DNA of 64,000 bases from an uncultured Bacteroidia bacterium. Its GTDB lineage: Bacteria > Bacteroidota > Bacteroidia > Bacteroidales > Prolixibacteraceae. This document shows positions 35,044 through 44,160 of this stretch, piece by piece. The notes beneath the pieces are model-generated. The model saw only the letters and a list, made by a program, of their open reading frames with translations. It was not told the DNA's origin and ran no database searches. Positions within the stretch are counted from its first letter, which is position 1; every line of letters begins with the position of its first letter. The stretch is from the NCBI GenBank assembly GCA_903918045.1, contig CAIXCY010000016.1, positions 1 through 64,000 of the forward strand. Direction: 5' to 3'. Both the position numbers and the translations under genes were made by a program.

Positions 35044-37728
35044 TTAATTCTTATCATCCTCATCCTTTAGAATGTATTTCTTAGGGTATTTCTCTTTCCC
35101 TTTCATCGCGAACCAGATGATCCGGTTAAACAGGTCGTCATCGCCCTGATCGATAAAATCAAACTGCGGCTCCATGCTTTTGCGGGCAAAATGAAGTGCT
35201 GCACCCTTCAGTTCTGCTAAACTCTTATTTATCTCGTTCAATGGAATCTGGTTTGGCAAAGCCACATAGGGCGAGAAATCGGGGGCAGCCGAAAAACATT
35301 CAAACATTGGCATTGCAACAGCATCACTGACATTCATTGGTGGGAGTCCCAGGATCTGTTCGATAGTTCGTAACATCGAAACCTGGTTATAATTAGTCTT
35401 AACTGTTTTCTTAAGTTTGGAATAGGGACTTACGATTGTGCCCACGGTGCGGTAGGCCGAAACATGGTCCCATCCATCCTGTGAATCATCCTCGGTTATA
35501 AAGATCGCAGTATTTTTCCAGAAGCGGCTTTTGGATATCGCCTCAATGATCTGTCCCAGCGCAACATCGTTATCTGCAACCAGGGCGCGTGGCGTTGGAA
35601 GGCCCGGACGTGTGCCTGCGGTATGGTCATTAGAAAGGGCAATCACCATTAATTCAGGCCATTGATCACCCTCTTTCCTGTCATATTCATTCATCTCGTC
35701 GAGAAATGCCTTTGCTCTTTGGACATCCGAGATCTTATGATTATCGGAGGCAGGGAAGTTCTGGCTAAGGATCGCCTCAACGGGTTTGATTGTAGTCTTA
35801 TTCTTGAAATTGAATTTTTCACCCTTCTGAAAACCTTCATAAATGGAGGTCCAGGTCAGATCCTTGTCAAATTCGACGTCACAAGCTTCGCCATAAATAC
35901 GGGCAGTTTTCCCAGATTTCAGAGCGTTATCCCAGATAAAACCTGTAGGGGCATACACCAGTGCATCATATTGTACGTGGGGATAACTCCTGATCCATGC
36001 GCGGACATTTTTCTCCACATAATCGGTAACCATCCCGGCATCGGTCCACTGATGACCTTCGGCAGAACATTTTCCGGAAGCATGGTAGTTATCCAATAAC
36101 TGGAACTCGCCCACAAGTTTATGCATATTCGGGGTCACCTTCTTCCCAAAAACGCAGAGGCTAGAGTCGCCGTCTCCGCTTTTAACATCGCCAAGCACCT
36201 GATCATATGTGCGGTTCTCCTTGATTATATAAACCACATGTTTAAATACCGAGGGTTCCCCAATGCGGAGTGGGAGTGGTACCGGAGCGATATCTTTCCG
36301 GGGAAGTTTATCGGTAAGGGCCAATCTGAAAAGCTGGTTGGACTGCTCCACTTTCTCTGTATACTTTTGTAATTGCGATTTTTGTGGGATAGGAATAACT
36401 GATACCGATGCCTTCATCCGGTGAGCATTATAGGTTACCTGACCCGCAGTCTCAGAAATAATCGGGATTCGCGCCCCCTCAGCCTCAATATTTGCAACAA
36501 ATAATAAACTGTCGCGATAAACAGCAATACCGCCAGGGTAGGCACCTGTTGGGATAAATCCCGTTGTTTTACTTCCCTTTTCGGCTGATCCCGAGGATGA
36601 TTGTTGTCCCAGCATGACAACGGCCAGCGCATTATCCATACCGTTTGCAACATAAAGTGTTTTCCCGTCGCCTGTAATTGCCAGTCCATTAGGGGAATCT
36701 CCAAAATAGTTGTTTTTCCCGGGAGATAATCGCACAGAGATCTGTTCAGTTACTTCATCTGTGGCGGTGTTGATTACAGAGATCAGGTCGCTGTTTGCAT
36801 TGGAGACATAGACAAAATTCTGATCCTTACTGCTGATTATATCGTTTGGGTGTAATCCAACGGTAATTTGTTTCAGTTGTTTCCCTGTTTGAGGATCAAA
36901 TATGGAAACCGTCCCTTCACGCGTGGCTCCGGTACGCGGATCGACCTTGGCGCTTCCCCATGGGACCCCTGCCACATTGGGATCCTCCTTATCGGGAAAA
37001 GATCCGGCCCAGTTGGAGATATACAATTTTCCGTTTGCCCGGGTGATTCCGAATGGCGCAACACCAGCCGGAACAGACCAGATTGTTTTGCCGGTGTTCA
37101 GGTCTAATTTTTCAACCGTATTATTCCCGTTTAAAACGACATAAAGCAGAGCGACTCCCTCCTCCTCTGCAACAAGTAATTCGTTAGGCAGAGCAGTGTC
37201 TGCAGGCTTAACGGCTTCGAAAAGGAATGATTTAACGAATGTGAATTTTTTCCCATCCCAGGCAGCCTGAACGACATACGATTTATTTGCCTTTCCGACA
37301 CTGCTCCAGAATAACTCATAAGTATTTCCGGTTTTGCGCCATGAAATTCCGGAGTAAGTATTCATCAGACTCTCCTTCACAAAAGGGCTTCTCAAAAGTG
37401 TACGGTTTACAATCGTCCTGGTAACCGGATCAATAATCACAACCGAATAACGCCCTTCGACGGCAATCCACTTTCCATCGGGTGAGAGGGAGCAGTCGAG
37501 TGCATGATTTTCGTCGCCGTTATCTCCAAAATAGAGCTGTTCGCCTGCCGGATCAACCCATTTATTGTAGGGCATTAACGCAGGCATTATATTTCCCGAC
37601 ATTGTACTCTTCTCATACGAGGTAACATATTGTTGCTGTTCCCGCAGCTCTTTTTTCGACTGAGAAAATGCCGGAACAGCAGAAAAAAGAGTTGCTGTTA
37701 AAATCAAAATGGACAATTGATTCTTCAT
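35044..37728 (-). CDS. Exported YVTN-type beta-propeller fused to a phosphoesterase domain
   Basis: 894 aa with a Sec signal peptide (MKNQLSILILTATLFSAVPAFSQ). Residues about 55-440 are propeller blades with YVTN-like repeats (NFVYVSNANSDLISVINTATD, KTLYVANGMDNALAVVML). Residues about 495-860 belong to the phosphoesterase family that includes phospholipase C and AcpA (alkaline-phosphatase superfamily): VVYIIKENRTYDQVLGDV holds the nucleophile and metal region, and FITEDDSQDGWDHVSAYRT the second metal-binding cluster. It should act in the periplasm or at the surface, releasing phosphate or a head group from an unknown substrate. It is monocistronic by spacing, with a hairpin behind it. Confidence 0.88.
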   Translation of the reverse strand: MKNQLSILILTATLFSAVPAFSQSKKELREQQQYVTSYEKSTMSGNIMPALMPYNKWVDPAGEQLYFGDNGDENHALDCSLSPDGKWIAVEGRYSVVIIDPVTRTIVNRTLLRSPFVKESLMNTYSGISWRKTGNTYELFWSSVGKANKSYVVQAAWDGKKFTFVKSFLFEAVKPADTALPNELLVAEEEGVALLYVVLNGNNTVEKLDLNTGKTIWSVPAGVAPFGITRANGKLYISNWAGSFPDKEDPNVAGVPWGSAKVDPRTGATREGTVSIFDPQTGKQLKQITVGLHPNDIISSKDQNFVYVSNANSDLISVINTATDEVTEQISVRLSPGKNNYFGDSPNGLAITGDGKTLYVANGMDNALAVVMLGQQSSSGSAEKGSKTTGFIPTGAYPGGIAVYRDSLLFVANIEAEGARIPIISETAGQVTYNAHRMKASVSVIPIPQKSQLQKYTEKVEQSNQLFRLALTDKLPRKDIAPVPLPLRIGEPSVFKHVVYIIKENRTYDQVLGDVKSGDGDSSLCVFGKKVTPNMHKLVGEFQLLDNYHASGKCSAEGHQWTDAGMVTDYVEKNVRAWIRSYPHVQYDALVYAPTGFIWDNALKSGKTARIYGEACDVEFDKDLTWTSIYEGFQKGEKFNFKNKTTIKPVEAILSQNFPASDNHKISDVQRAKAFLDEMNEYDRKEGDQWPELMVIALSNDHTAGTRPGLPTPRALVADNDVALGQIIEAISKSRFWKNTAIFITEDDSQDGWDHVSAYRTVGTIVSPYSKLKKTVKTNYNQVSMLRTIEQILGLPPMNVSDAVAMPMFECFSAAPDFSPYVALPNQIPLNEINKSLAELKGAALHFARKSMEPQFDFIDQGDDDLFNRIIWFAMKGKEKYPKKYILKDEDDKN

Positions 37729-37794
37729 AAATAGAGATTAATATTTAATTTGTCTTTTAGCCTTAGTGCTTCATAATCGATCCAGGTTTCTCCT

Positions 37795-38067
37795 TCAAAT
37801 AAAATTGATCTTTTCAAGTTGTTCCCTGGTTGGTTTATAACCACTATTTTTCTCGCAGGTTTTTGATGATTCAGCAACCTGGCGTATTAATGATTTATTT
37901 CGGAGAACATAAAATGTTTCCTGTTCCCGTTCCCAGTCTTCAGCACTTATAATGATAAAATCCTTCCCTTCACGGCGATTTACCCTGATTGGCTGATGCT
38001 CATCAATTGCTTTGTCTACAAACTCCTTAAGATTAGCTCTGAATTTATTTACGGAAAGTTCAATCAT
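37795..38067 (-). CDS. Phd/YefM-family antitoxin (no toxin partner seen)
   Basis: 90 aa. The N-terminal fold is typical of Phd/YefM antitoxins: LSVNKFRANLKEFVDKAIDEHQPIRV, then REGKDFIIISAEDWEREQETFYVL. These proteins bind their own promoter and neutralise a RelE/Txe-type RNase. Neither the 66 bp downstream nor the 105 bp upstream has room for a toxin gene. A short frame overlapping the 3' end (reading about FEGETWIDYEALRLKDK and ending near 37729) could be a toxin remnant, but the similarity is not convincing. It may be a solitary antitoxin used as a regulator or an orphan. Confidence 0.88.
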   Translation of the reverse strand: MIELSVNKFRANLKEFVDKAIDEHQPIRVNRREGKDFIIISAEDWEREQETFYVLRNKSLIRQVAESSKTCEKNSGYKPTREQLEKINFI

Positions 38068-38172
38068 AGTTCGATAATTTATAATTACAAAAGTACTGCG
38101 AATTAGTACATAACAAAAGAAAATCCCGGAAAGAGGTTCTATCTTTTCATCAAAATATTTCCAACTTATAAG

Positions 38173-39693
38173 CTATTTCTTCGACGCTTTTTCTGCCACC
38201 ATTTTAAGTACGGCGGTATCGCTCCACTCTGCACAATGCCCGGCCATTGAGGTAAAGGAGATCTTTGCATCCGATTTCGGGTTCTCTGTTTTGTCGAGAT
38301 ACATCTTCAGAAACCGTGTGGCGACATTCGAGTAAAGCATATCCATGTCACCTGTCCAGATCCAGATCTTCCCCTGCAGTTTAGGCCCAAGGGTTGTCCA
38401 GTTTTTCTGAAGGACTTTCTTGAGATCATACTTTTCCCATTGTGTCGCAATTTGATGGTCGATTTTACCCGTCTTTGGATCAATCAACATTGAAGGGAGG
38501 CCATCTTTCCCTTTGGGTCCGAATACCGCATTATAGGCTCCGAATTGCTCGCCCGATATCACATAGGTATTGGTTCGGCTGATTACGTTTTCATCGAGGA
38601 TTGCCGCCTGCATCGATCCTTTTGGTTCTCCGTAGATCGTGCGTGATTCGGGTTGCAAATATCCAAATCGATTGATAAAAGCGCTCTCGTCGCTATAGAT
38701 GTTTATTAGTCCATAATGTTCAAAATCAACCGGATCAGGACTATATGCCCAGGCACCATCGAAGAAATCGGGATAAAAAATCTGCAGTCCCAGTACTACC
38801 CATCCACCCGTAGAGGCCCCTGCCAGGTATCGGTTGTGAGAATCCTTCTTGTAATGAACCTGCTTCTCAATTTCGGGAATAAGCTCCTCTGTCAGTGCCT
38901 TTCCACAAGGTCCGTTATTCTCTGAATCAACCTGATAGGAATCGCCGTAAGGTCCCTGGGAGTCAAGAAAAACATAAATAACCTGAGGGGCATTTCCGGA
39001 AAACCACCACTTGGAGAATTCCTTATTAGCCATCATCTCATTTACACCCGTATAGCGACCATTCAGACCAGGGGCATGATAGCAAATCGGGTACGATCTG
39101 CCAGAGTTTTCGAAGTAGCCTGCAGGGAGTAAAACAGAGGCTTTTAGGTCACGAGCCCTTCCCCAAAAATCGGAAAGGAACTTACTCTTTATAACGACCG
39201 GCATTACAAATTTATTTTCTGCAATTTTATACGGAGGAATCAATTGGTTGAGTTGCAGATTTAGTGTCACAGGCCCGGATGTAATGACAGAATCCACTTT
39301 GCTAAACATATTCCCGGGAATATTGATCTGCCCATCGTCCGGATTCTGTTTATAGACTGCCTGATAATAATACTTGTGCGGTACCGGCATGAACCCTTCA
39401 GCAAGATCGGTGTGAAGAATATTCTTATCCCCTGAATCAAAGGTATAAGTTTTAGAGGAATCCCAACCGGATGGTGTTATGCCGATAGTCACTTCAGAAC
39501 TGAATCGTGGTTCTTTACCACCTTTTGTGGTTAAATAGAGCAGTAATCTTCCCTCTTTTAGAAACGAGGGGCGCAATTCAGGCAAAACAGAGATTTTAAC
39601 CTGCCGAAATGGAAGCTCCTGTGCAATTACCAAACCAGAAATCATAAACAATGAAATAAACAGAAATGTCTTAGTTATAATTTTCATCCTCAA
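38173..39693 (-). CDS. Exported putative esterase (alpha/beta-hydrolase, esterase-D type)
   Basis: 506 aa with a signal peptide (about 5-24, LFISLFMISGLVIAQ). An N-terminal beta-rich domain (about 30-190) precedes an alpha/beta-hydrolase of the putative-esterase (Fes/FrsA-like) family: YPICYHAPGLNGRYTGVN near the oxyanion-hole strand, the nucleophile elbow AGASTGGWVVLGLQ, and a C-terminal catalytic-His region MAGHCAEWSDTA. It acts in the periplasm, probably on an ester of a carbohydrate or other small compound. It is divergent from the lipoprotein hydrolase at 39959 across 265 bp that should contain both promoters; I found no exact consensus element there. Confidence 0.85.
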   Translation of the reverse strand: MRMKIITKTFLFISLFMISGLVIAQELPFRQVKISVLPELRPSFLKEGRLLLYLTTKGGKEPRFSSEVTIGITPSGWDSSKTYTFDSGDKNILHTDLAEGFMPVPHKYYYQAVYKQNPDDGQINIPGNMFSKVDSVITSGPVTLNLQLNQLIPPYKIAENKFVMPVVIKSKFLSDFWGRARDLKASVLLPAGYFENSGRSYPICYHAPGLNGRYTGVNEMMANKEFSKWWFSGNAPQVIYVFLDSQGPYGDSYQVDSENNGPCGKALTEELIPEIEKQVHYKKDSHNRYLAGASTGGWVVLGLQIFYPDFFDGAWAYSPDPVDFEHYGLINIYSDESAFINRFGYLQPESRTIYGEPKGSMQAAILDENVISRTNTYVISGEQFGAYNAVFGPKGKDGLPSMLIDPKTGKIDHQIATQWEKYDLKKVLQKNWTTLGPKLQGKIWIWTGDMDMLYSNVATRFLKMYLDKTENPKSDAKISFTSMAGHCAEWSDTAVLKMVAEKASKK

Positions 39694-39958
39694 TATTTTA
39701 TATTTTCATACTCAAAGTGACTATAATTAAATTATCTCCACGTATGAGATTGTGTTTGTATACAGCCCAAAACTACTTAAAATTATATTTCCGGAAAGTG
39801 AATCGGGATTTTGGTGGTCGTATTTACTTTTTATATTTTATTGGTGTATTCTACTGAATCTCTAAAAAATATTTTATATTTATTTTTATTCTGAATTCGG
39901 CAATTTTAAACTTTATTCCACCTGTTATTGTTTAATCTGAAAAGACTAAAATCTCTAT

Positions 39959-40816
39959 ATGCGTCAACTCTTAGTTATTTTCTCACTTGTTCTTTTATTT
40001 GCCTCGTGCAAAAAAGACACGCTTATCCCAACTCCTGTTGCAGATTCGGCAAAGCCTGTTTCCTATACCGATTCCAGCTACGGATCTGAAGGGCTTCAGA
40101 AAATGGATATTTACCTCCCAGGAGGAAGAACGGTGACAACCACAAAAACGATTGTGGTAATTCATGGCGGTTCATGGATGACCGGTGACAAAGCCGATAT
40201 GACTTTTGTTGTTGATTCGATGAAAAAGCGGGGTCCCAATTTTGCGTTTATCAACTTAAATTATCGTCTTGCAATTAATGCTTCCTCCAACCTTTTCCCT
40301 ACCCAAGAGCAGGATGTAAAGGCAGCTATTGAATTATATCTCTCCAAATCGGCTCAATATGCTGTATCAAAAGACCTTATAGTATTAGGAGCCAGTGCCG
40401 GCGCTCATCTTGCTCTGCTTCACAGCTACAAGAATGATCCCGACAAACATGTAAAGGCGGTGGTCGACTTCTTTGGACCGACCGATCTCGTAGCAATCTG
40501 GAATCAGGGGTTTCTCCAGGAACTTACTTTAACTGCCGTCACAGGCAAATCCTATACAGATAACCCGGCCATTTATACTCAGTCGAGTCCAATCAATTTT
40601 GTCTCTGCTGCAACTCCACCAACGATTGTCTTGCAAGGTGGAATCGACGATGTGGTATTACCTGAACAATCCACAATGCTTATCGACAAGCTAAATGCAA
40701 TGGGCGTTTCCAATCAATTGGTTATTTATCCTACTGAAGGTCATGGATTTTCGGATGTTGACAATACTGATGCTTTAAACAAAATCATGCCCTTCCTTTC
40801 CACCTATGTGAAATAA
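39959..40816 (+). CDS. Lipoprotein alpha/beta-hydrolase (BD-FAE/carboxylesterase-like)
   Basis: 285 aa. The lipobox LFASC puts the lipid anchor at Cys17. The hydrolase fold has the oxyanion motif VIHGGSWMTGDK, the nucleophile elbow LGASAGAHLALLHS, an Asp in GIDDVVLPEQ and the catalytic His in TEGHGFSDVD. This is the HSL/BD-FAE group of esterases that often deacetylate plant polysaccharides. It is monocistronic and converges on the GH106-like gene with only a 31-bp gap that contains a copy-like GGCAGCCAATTGCCAGCC repeat. Confidence 0.9.
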   Translation: MRQLLVIFSLVLLFASCKKDTLIPTPVADSAKPVSYTDSSYGSEGLQKMDIYLPGGRTVTTTKTIVVIHGGSWMTGDKADMTFVVDSMKKRGPNFAFINLNYRLAINASSNLFPTQEQDVKAAIELYLSKSAQYAVSKDLIVLGASAGAHLALLHSYKNDPDKHVKAVVDFFGPTDLVAIWNQGFLQELTLTAVTGKSYTDNPAIYTQSSPINFVSAATPPTIVLQGGIDDVVLPEQSTMLIDKLNAMGVSNQLVIYPTEGHGFSDVDNTDALNKIMPFLSTYVK

Positions 40817-40847
40817 TGCAAACTCCCGGCAGCCAATTGCCAGCCGC

Positions 40848-43800
40848 CTAATATTCAGCCTTTATCTCCTTAACTGCAATAATCTGTACGGGTCCAATAA
40901 GCCCTGATGCAGGTAATGCCTTAAATCCAAATTCGCGTGGAGTCTCCATGAGTACTGCGCCTGAACCGAACCGGGAGACAAGCTCATCCGGAACAGCGGG
41001 CGGCATTGTCATCGCGGAAATCCTGTTTATAAGGGTATTGGTCACCAGTATGACCAGCTTGTTTGTCCCTGGTTTAGCAAACCCCGTGGCATCGAGCTTC
41101 TGACCTCGCATCCACATGGTTCCCAAGAGTTTATCATTTAATTCCACCTCGGCGATATTTCCGACTTTTCCTAAATCAAGGAATAGTTTAATCTCCTTCT
41201 GAAGGTATTCGGCCGGGAGGTTAAAACTGATCTGGTAACGACCAGTGCCGCTGAAATTCTTAGTCAGGGGATTATCGATCCATGAGGAAAGCAGTGAAGA
41301 TTGCGTAGTAAAAAGTGGGAAATCATCCCCCTTAAGCTTCATATTCCATTCACCCGAAACCAGAAGTGGGGCGGGAATACCTGAAACTTCAGTCGTGATC
41401 TTCCTCTCTTCCTTATCTGATTTTAAGATGCTGAAATAGGTTCCGTTTCGTTTAGCCAGAGCTTTAAAATGGTGTTTCCCGGCTTCTGTAATTTCGGAAA
41501 AATCAGATTTTGGCACGTACGCCCCGGGTTCACCTGGAGAAAATTCAAGGAACAGGGATTCGTAAGGTTCAAGATTTAGCGGAATTTTTATTCCGTTTCT
41601 CTCAACGCTAAACATGACAACAGGGGTTATTTCGCCTGTAAAGGGATTCCATTTGCGGATAATTCGATTCTTAACCCTGAAAGTTACCGGAATGGCACTC
41701 GGTTTATCCTGAATATTTGAGACGAAATAGAGATCTTTTTCGCCCAATTTGCGGTGAATAAATGTGAGCCCTTCATTCTTACGCAACCCTTCAGCAGTAA
41801 AATCGATACCGAAATCGGGGGCAATATGTCTGCGGATTGTCTCCAGAAACGGGTCGAGTGCACTGCTCCGTTTATCCCACCAGATCTGACGGTCAATCAC
41901 GTTCTTAAGCAGGTAGGTTCCACCCTTTCCATAAGGATTCATCGTCACACCCTCTACTATTCCCGGACCGCTTAGACCATAAGGATTTTCGGCCCTACCT
42001 CCAACCGTCTTAGGTTTATTAAACAGGTTATTGGTGATCTCCCTGACCCTTTGGTCCCCCTGTTTGTAGTCCGCTAAACCGGTTGAATTTTCGGGTAACC
42101 GTTCGAGTGCGATAACAACACCGCCATTATCAACGTATTTCTCAATTAATTCAATTGTTTTCAATGGAATTGTCTCGACATTAGGTAAAATAAGCATTTT
42201 GTATTCGAGGTTTCGGACTTTAATTTTGCCATCCGTAACGGTTGACAGATTCTGCAGTGCGTCATCGTTTATCAGGTCATAATTATACCCGTTTGAAATC
42301 AGGAGCACACCCAGGTCACCCCAGTCGAATTCCCTGGTCCATTTACGGATATTCAGGGCACTCTTTGCCCACTGGTTTGCAAGTGGAGAATAGAGTGCAA
42401 TATCAGCCGAAAAATCCCCCTCTCTAAGCAAATAGGAACAACGTGCAATGTACGCTGCAAGCTTTGGATAATAATTCCACCATACATTCTGGGGCTGGAT
42501 ATAGGCCGCAAAGGGGAGTGACCGCGTCGGACTTACAATCTTTTCGGGGGAGAAGTTAAATCCGTGATTGTAGAATTTTGTAGCTCCGGCCAAAAGATAA
42601 CCATCGCTTGCAATCTTTAACTCCTCGAGAGTTTCGCGGTATCTTTCCCAGTGAATAAAGGTATAAACCTCGGCAGAGACAACCTTCCTTCCGTAAAGGT
42701 GTGCACCCGATGAAACATATTGTTTTGGACCTATCCGTGTATCAAACCAGTCGGCTGCATCTTTTTCTCCAGCCGTAATCTCCATCTCCGGGATATGAGC
42801 CATTCCGGATGCCTCAATATTATCGGTATTGAAACCATAAGCCTGGATCCGTCCCCGAATATGGTGAGCCTCACACCATCCCAGAAATGTCTTAAAGAAA
42901 ACATTTAAACCTGTTTTATGAAGGAAGTCATTCACGTCATACCGTATCCTGGGTGATATTTCGCCCACATTCCACCAGATTGCCGGAAGATAAGGGACAA
43001 GGTCATAACCTTTCTCATCTTTAAATGCTTCGAGCAGTCCGCCTGACCAGTTAATTCCACTTGAAAGGTTCGGCAATTCAAAGCTGTCAACAAATAAAGA
43101 CTCGACAGTTTTTCCGAATTCATTGCCAAAAGCGTTATAAAATTTATTTCCCAGAAAATCACAGTAACTTTCCATCGCGTTCTTACTGAAATGATCGACG
43201 GCATTACTGATTCCGTTTTTCTTTAGCCAAAAGGCCATTAGCCGCCACTCCCCTTCCGGGACTTTCCAGGTTAAGATTTTACCCTTAAGTGAGGAAGTAA
43301 GATTTATCAGGGAGTGTTCATCAATGGTTCCGTCACGGCCAAGTTTACCAGCTACGACAGCCAGCAAAGTCTCCGTCCCATCCAGTCTAGGAGTATAGTG
43401 TTCCCATGATCTTTTAGTTTTTGTCAATCCATCGGGCAAATTGCCCTTGAAAAACTGATTACCGCTGAGGTCTGAAAAAGTTGGAACCAGGTCTTTACTC
43501 TTATCCTCCTCCTTCACCCAGGAGCCGCCGATGATCCAGCCCGGCCCGCCAAAATTGAGTGAAACCTCCATCTCCAACCGCTTTGCCTCACTCACTGTAT
43601 GCTTAAGCATCTCCATAAACTCATCAGAGAGGTAAGCGATATTCCCTTTTTGGTATACTTCGCCCATCGAGATCTGCTCGAAACCCCGGATACCATGGCT
43701 TCGCATCTGCTCAAGTTCATAGGTGATTTCCGATTTTGAGACTGGATTTCCGGGCCACCACCAACGTGTATGAGGCCAGCAATCGAGAGGGGGATTTTTG

Positions 43801-43904
43801 AAATTCGACGCTACCGGATCACTTACAATTTCTGCAGAATTTTGAGCGATTGAAACACTTCCCATTAAAAGGAGGAATATCGAAATCAGGCAGATTTTTT
43901 TCAT
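40848..43904 (-). CDS. GH106-like secreted glycoside hydrolase
   Basis: 1018 aa with a signal peptide (MKKICLISIFLLLMGSVSIAQ). The mature protein starts with the hallmark PHTRWWWPGNPVSKSEITYELEQMRSHGIRGFEQI, the entry to the GH106 catalytic region, and continues with EVYTFIHWERYRETLEELKI and YNHGFNFSPEK in the barrel. A C-terminal beta-sandwich (about 860-1010, NIAEVELNDKLLGTMWM) resembles the carbohydrate-binding modules of GH106 enzymes. GH106 members remove terminal alpha-L-rhamnose, so a rhamnosidase-like activity is the best guess but is not certain. It diverges from the beta-helix gene across 256 bp and opens the carbohydrate locus. Confidence 0.87.
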   Translation of the reverse strand: MKKICLISIFLLLMGSVSIAQNSAEIVSDPVASNFKNPPLDCWPHTRWWWPGNPVSKSEITYELEQMRSHGIRGFEQISMGEVYQKGNIAYLSDEFMEMLKHTVSEAKRLEMEVSLNFGGPGWIIGGSWVKEEDKSKDLVPTFSDLSGNQFFKGNLPDGLTKTKRSWEHYTPRLDGTETLLAVVAGKLGRDGTIDEHSLINLTSSLKGKILTWKVPEGEWRLMAFWLKKNGISNAVDHFSKNAMESYCDFLGNKFYNAFGNEFGKTVESLFVDSFELPNLSSGINWSGGLLEAFKDEKGYDLVPYLPAIWWNVGEISPRIRYDVNDFLHKTGLNVFFKTFLGWCEAHHIRGRIQAYGFNTDNIEASGMAHIPEMEITAGEKDAADWFDTRIGPKQYVSSGAHLYGRKVVSAEVYTFIHWERYRETLEELKIASDGYLLAGATKFYNHGFNFSPEKIVSPTRSLPFAAYIQPQNVWWNYYPKLAAYIARCSYLLREGDFSADIALYSPLANQWAKSALNIRKWTREFDWGDLGVLLISNGYNYDLINDDALQNLSTVTDGKIKVRNLEYKMLILPNVETIPLKTIELIEKYVDNGGVVIALERLPENSTGLADYKQGDQRVREITNNLFNKPKTVGGRAENPYGLSGPGIVEGVTMNPYGKGGTYLLKNVIDRQIWWDKRSSALDPFLETIRRHIAPDFGIDFTAEGLRKNEGLTFIHRKLGEKDLYFVSNIQDKPSAIPVTFRVKNRIIRKWNPFTGEITPVVMFSVERNGIKIPLNLEPYESLFLEFSPGEPGAYVPKSDFSEITEAGKHHFKALAKRNGTYFSILKSDKEERKITTEVSGIPAPLLVSGEWNMKLKGDDFPLFTTQSSLLSSWIDNPLTKNFSGTGRYQISFNLPAEYLQKEIKLFLDLGKVGNIAEVELNDKLLGTMWMRGQKLDATGFAKPGTNKLVILVTNTLINRISAMTMPPAVPDELVSRFGSGAVLMETPREFGFKALPASGLIGPVQIIAVKEIKAEY

Positions 43905-44078
43905 GGGGCGAAAATTTATGGAAGAGTATGACTAGTCTATTACAAAGTAATCTGAATTCAGGATTGAACACTTCACCTTTTTTAACGAAATTCAATGGAT
44001 AATTAGCCCATTTTGATGTTATATTCGTAAAATTCCGCTTAATCAGTTAAAAAACTATAGACAAAAGACAAAAACCCA

Positions 44079-44110
44079 TTGAATCAATTCGGCAAAATTA
44101 AATATGTTTG
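44079..44110 (+). promoter_or_regulatory. Promoter of the plus-strand carbohydrate operon
   Basis: TTG at 44079-44081, 21-bp spacing, then TATGTTTG at 44103-44110, matching TANNTTTG exactly. Transcription would begin near 44116, about 45 nt before the ATG at 44161. It lies in the divergent gap between the GH106-like gene and the beta-helix gene and probably drives the long plus-strand series. Confidence 0.65.
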
Positions 44111-44160
44111 AATTCTGAAACAACCAAATAACAAACAGAATCCCACTTTCAACAAATAAT

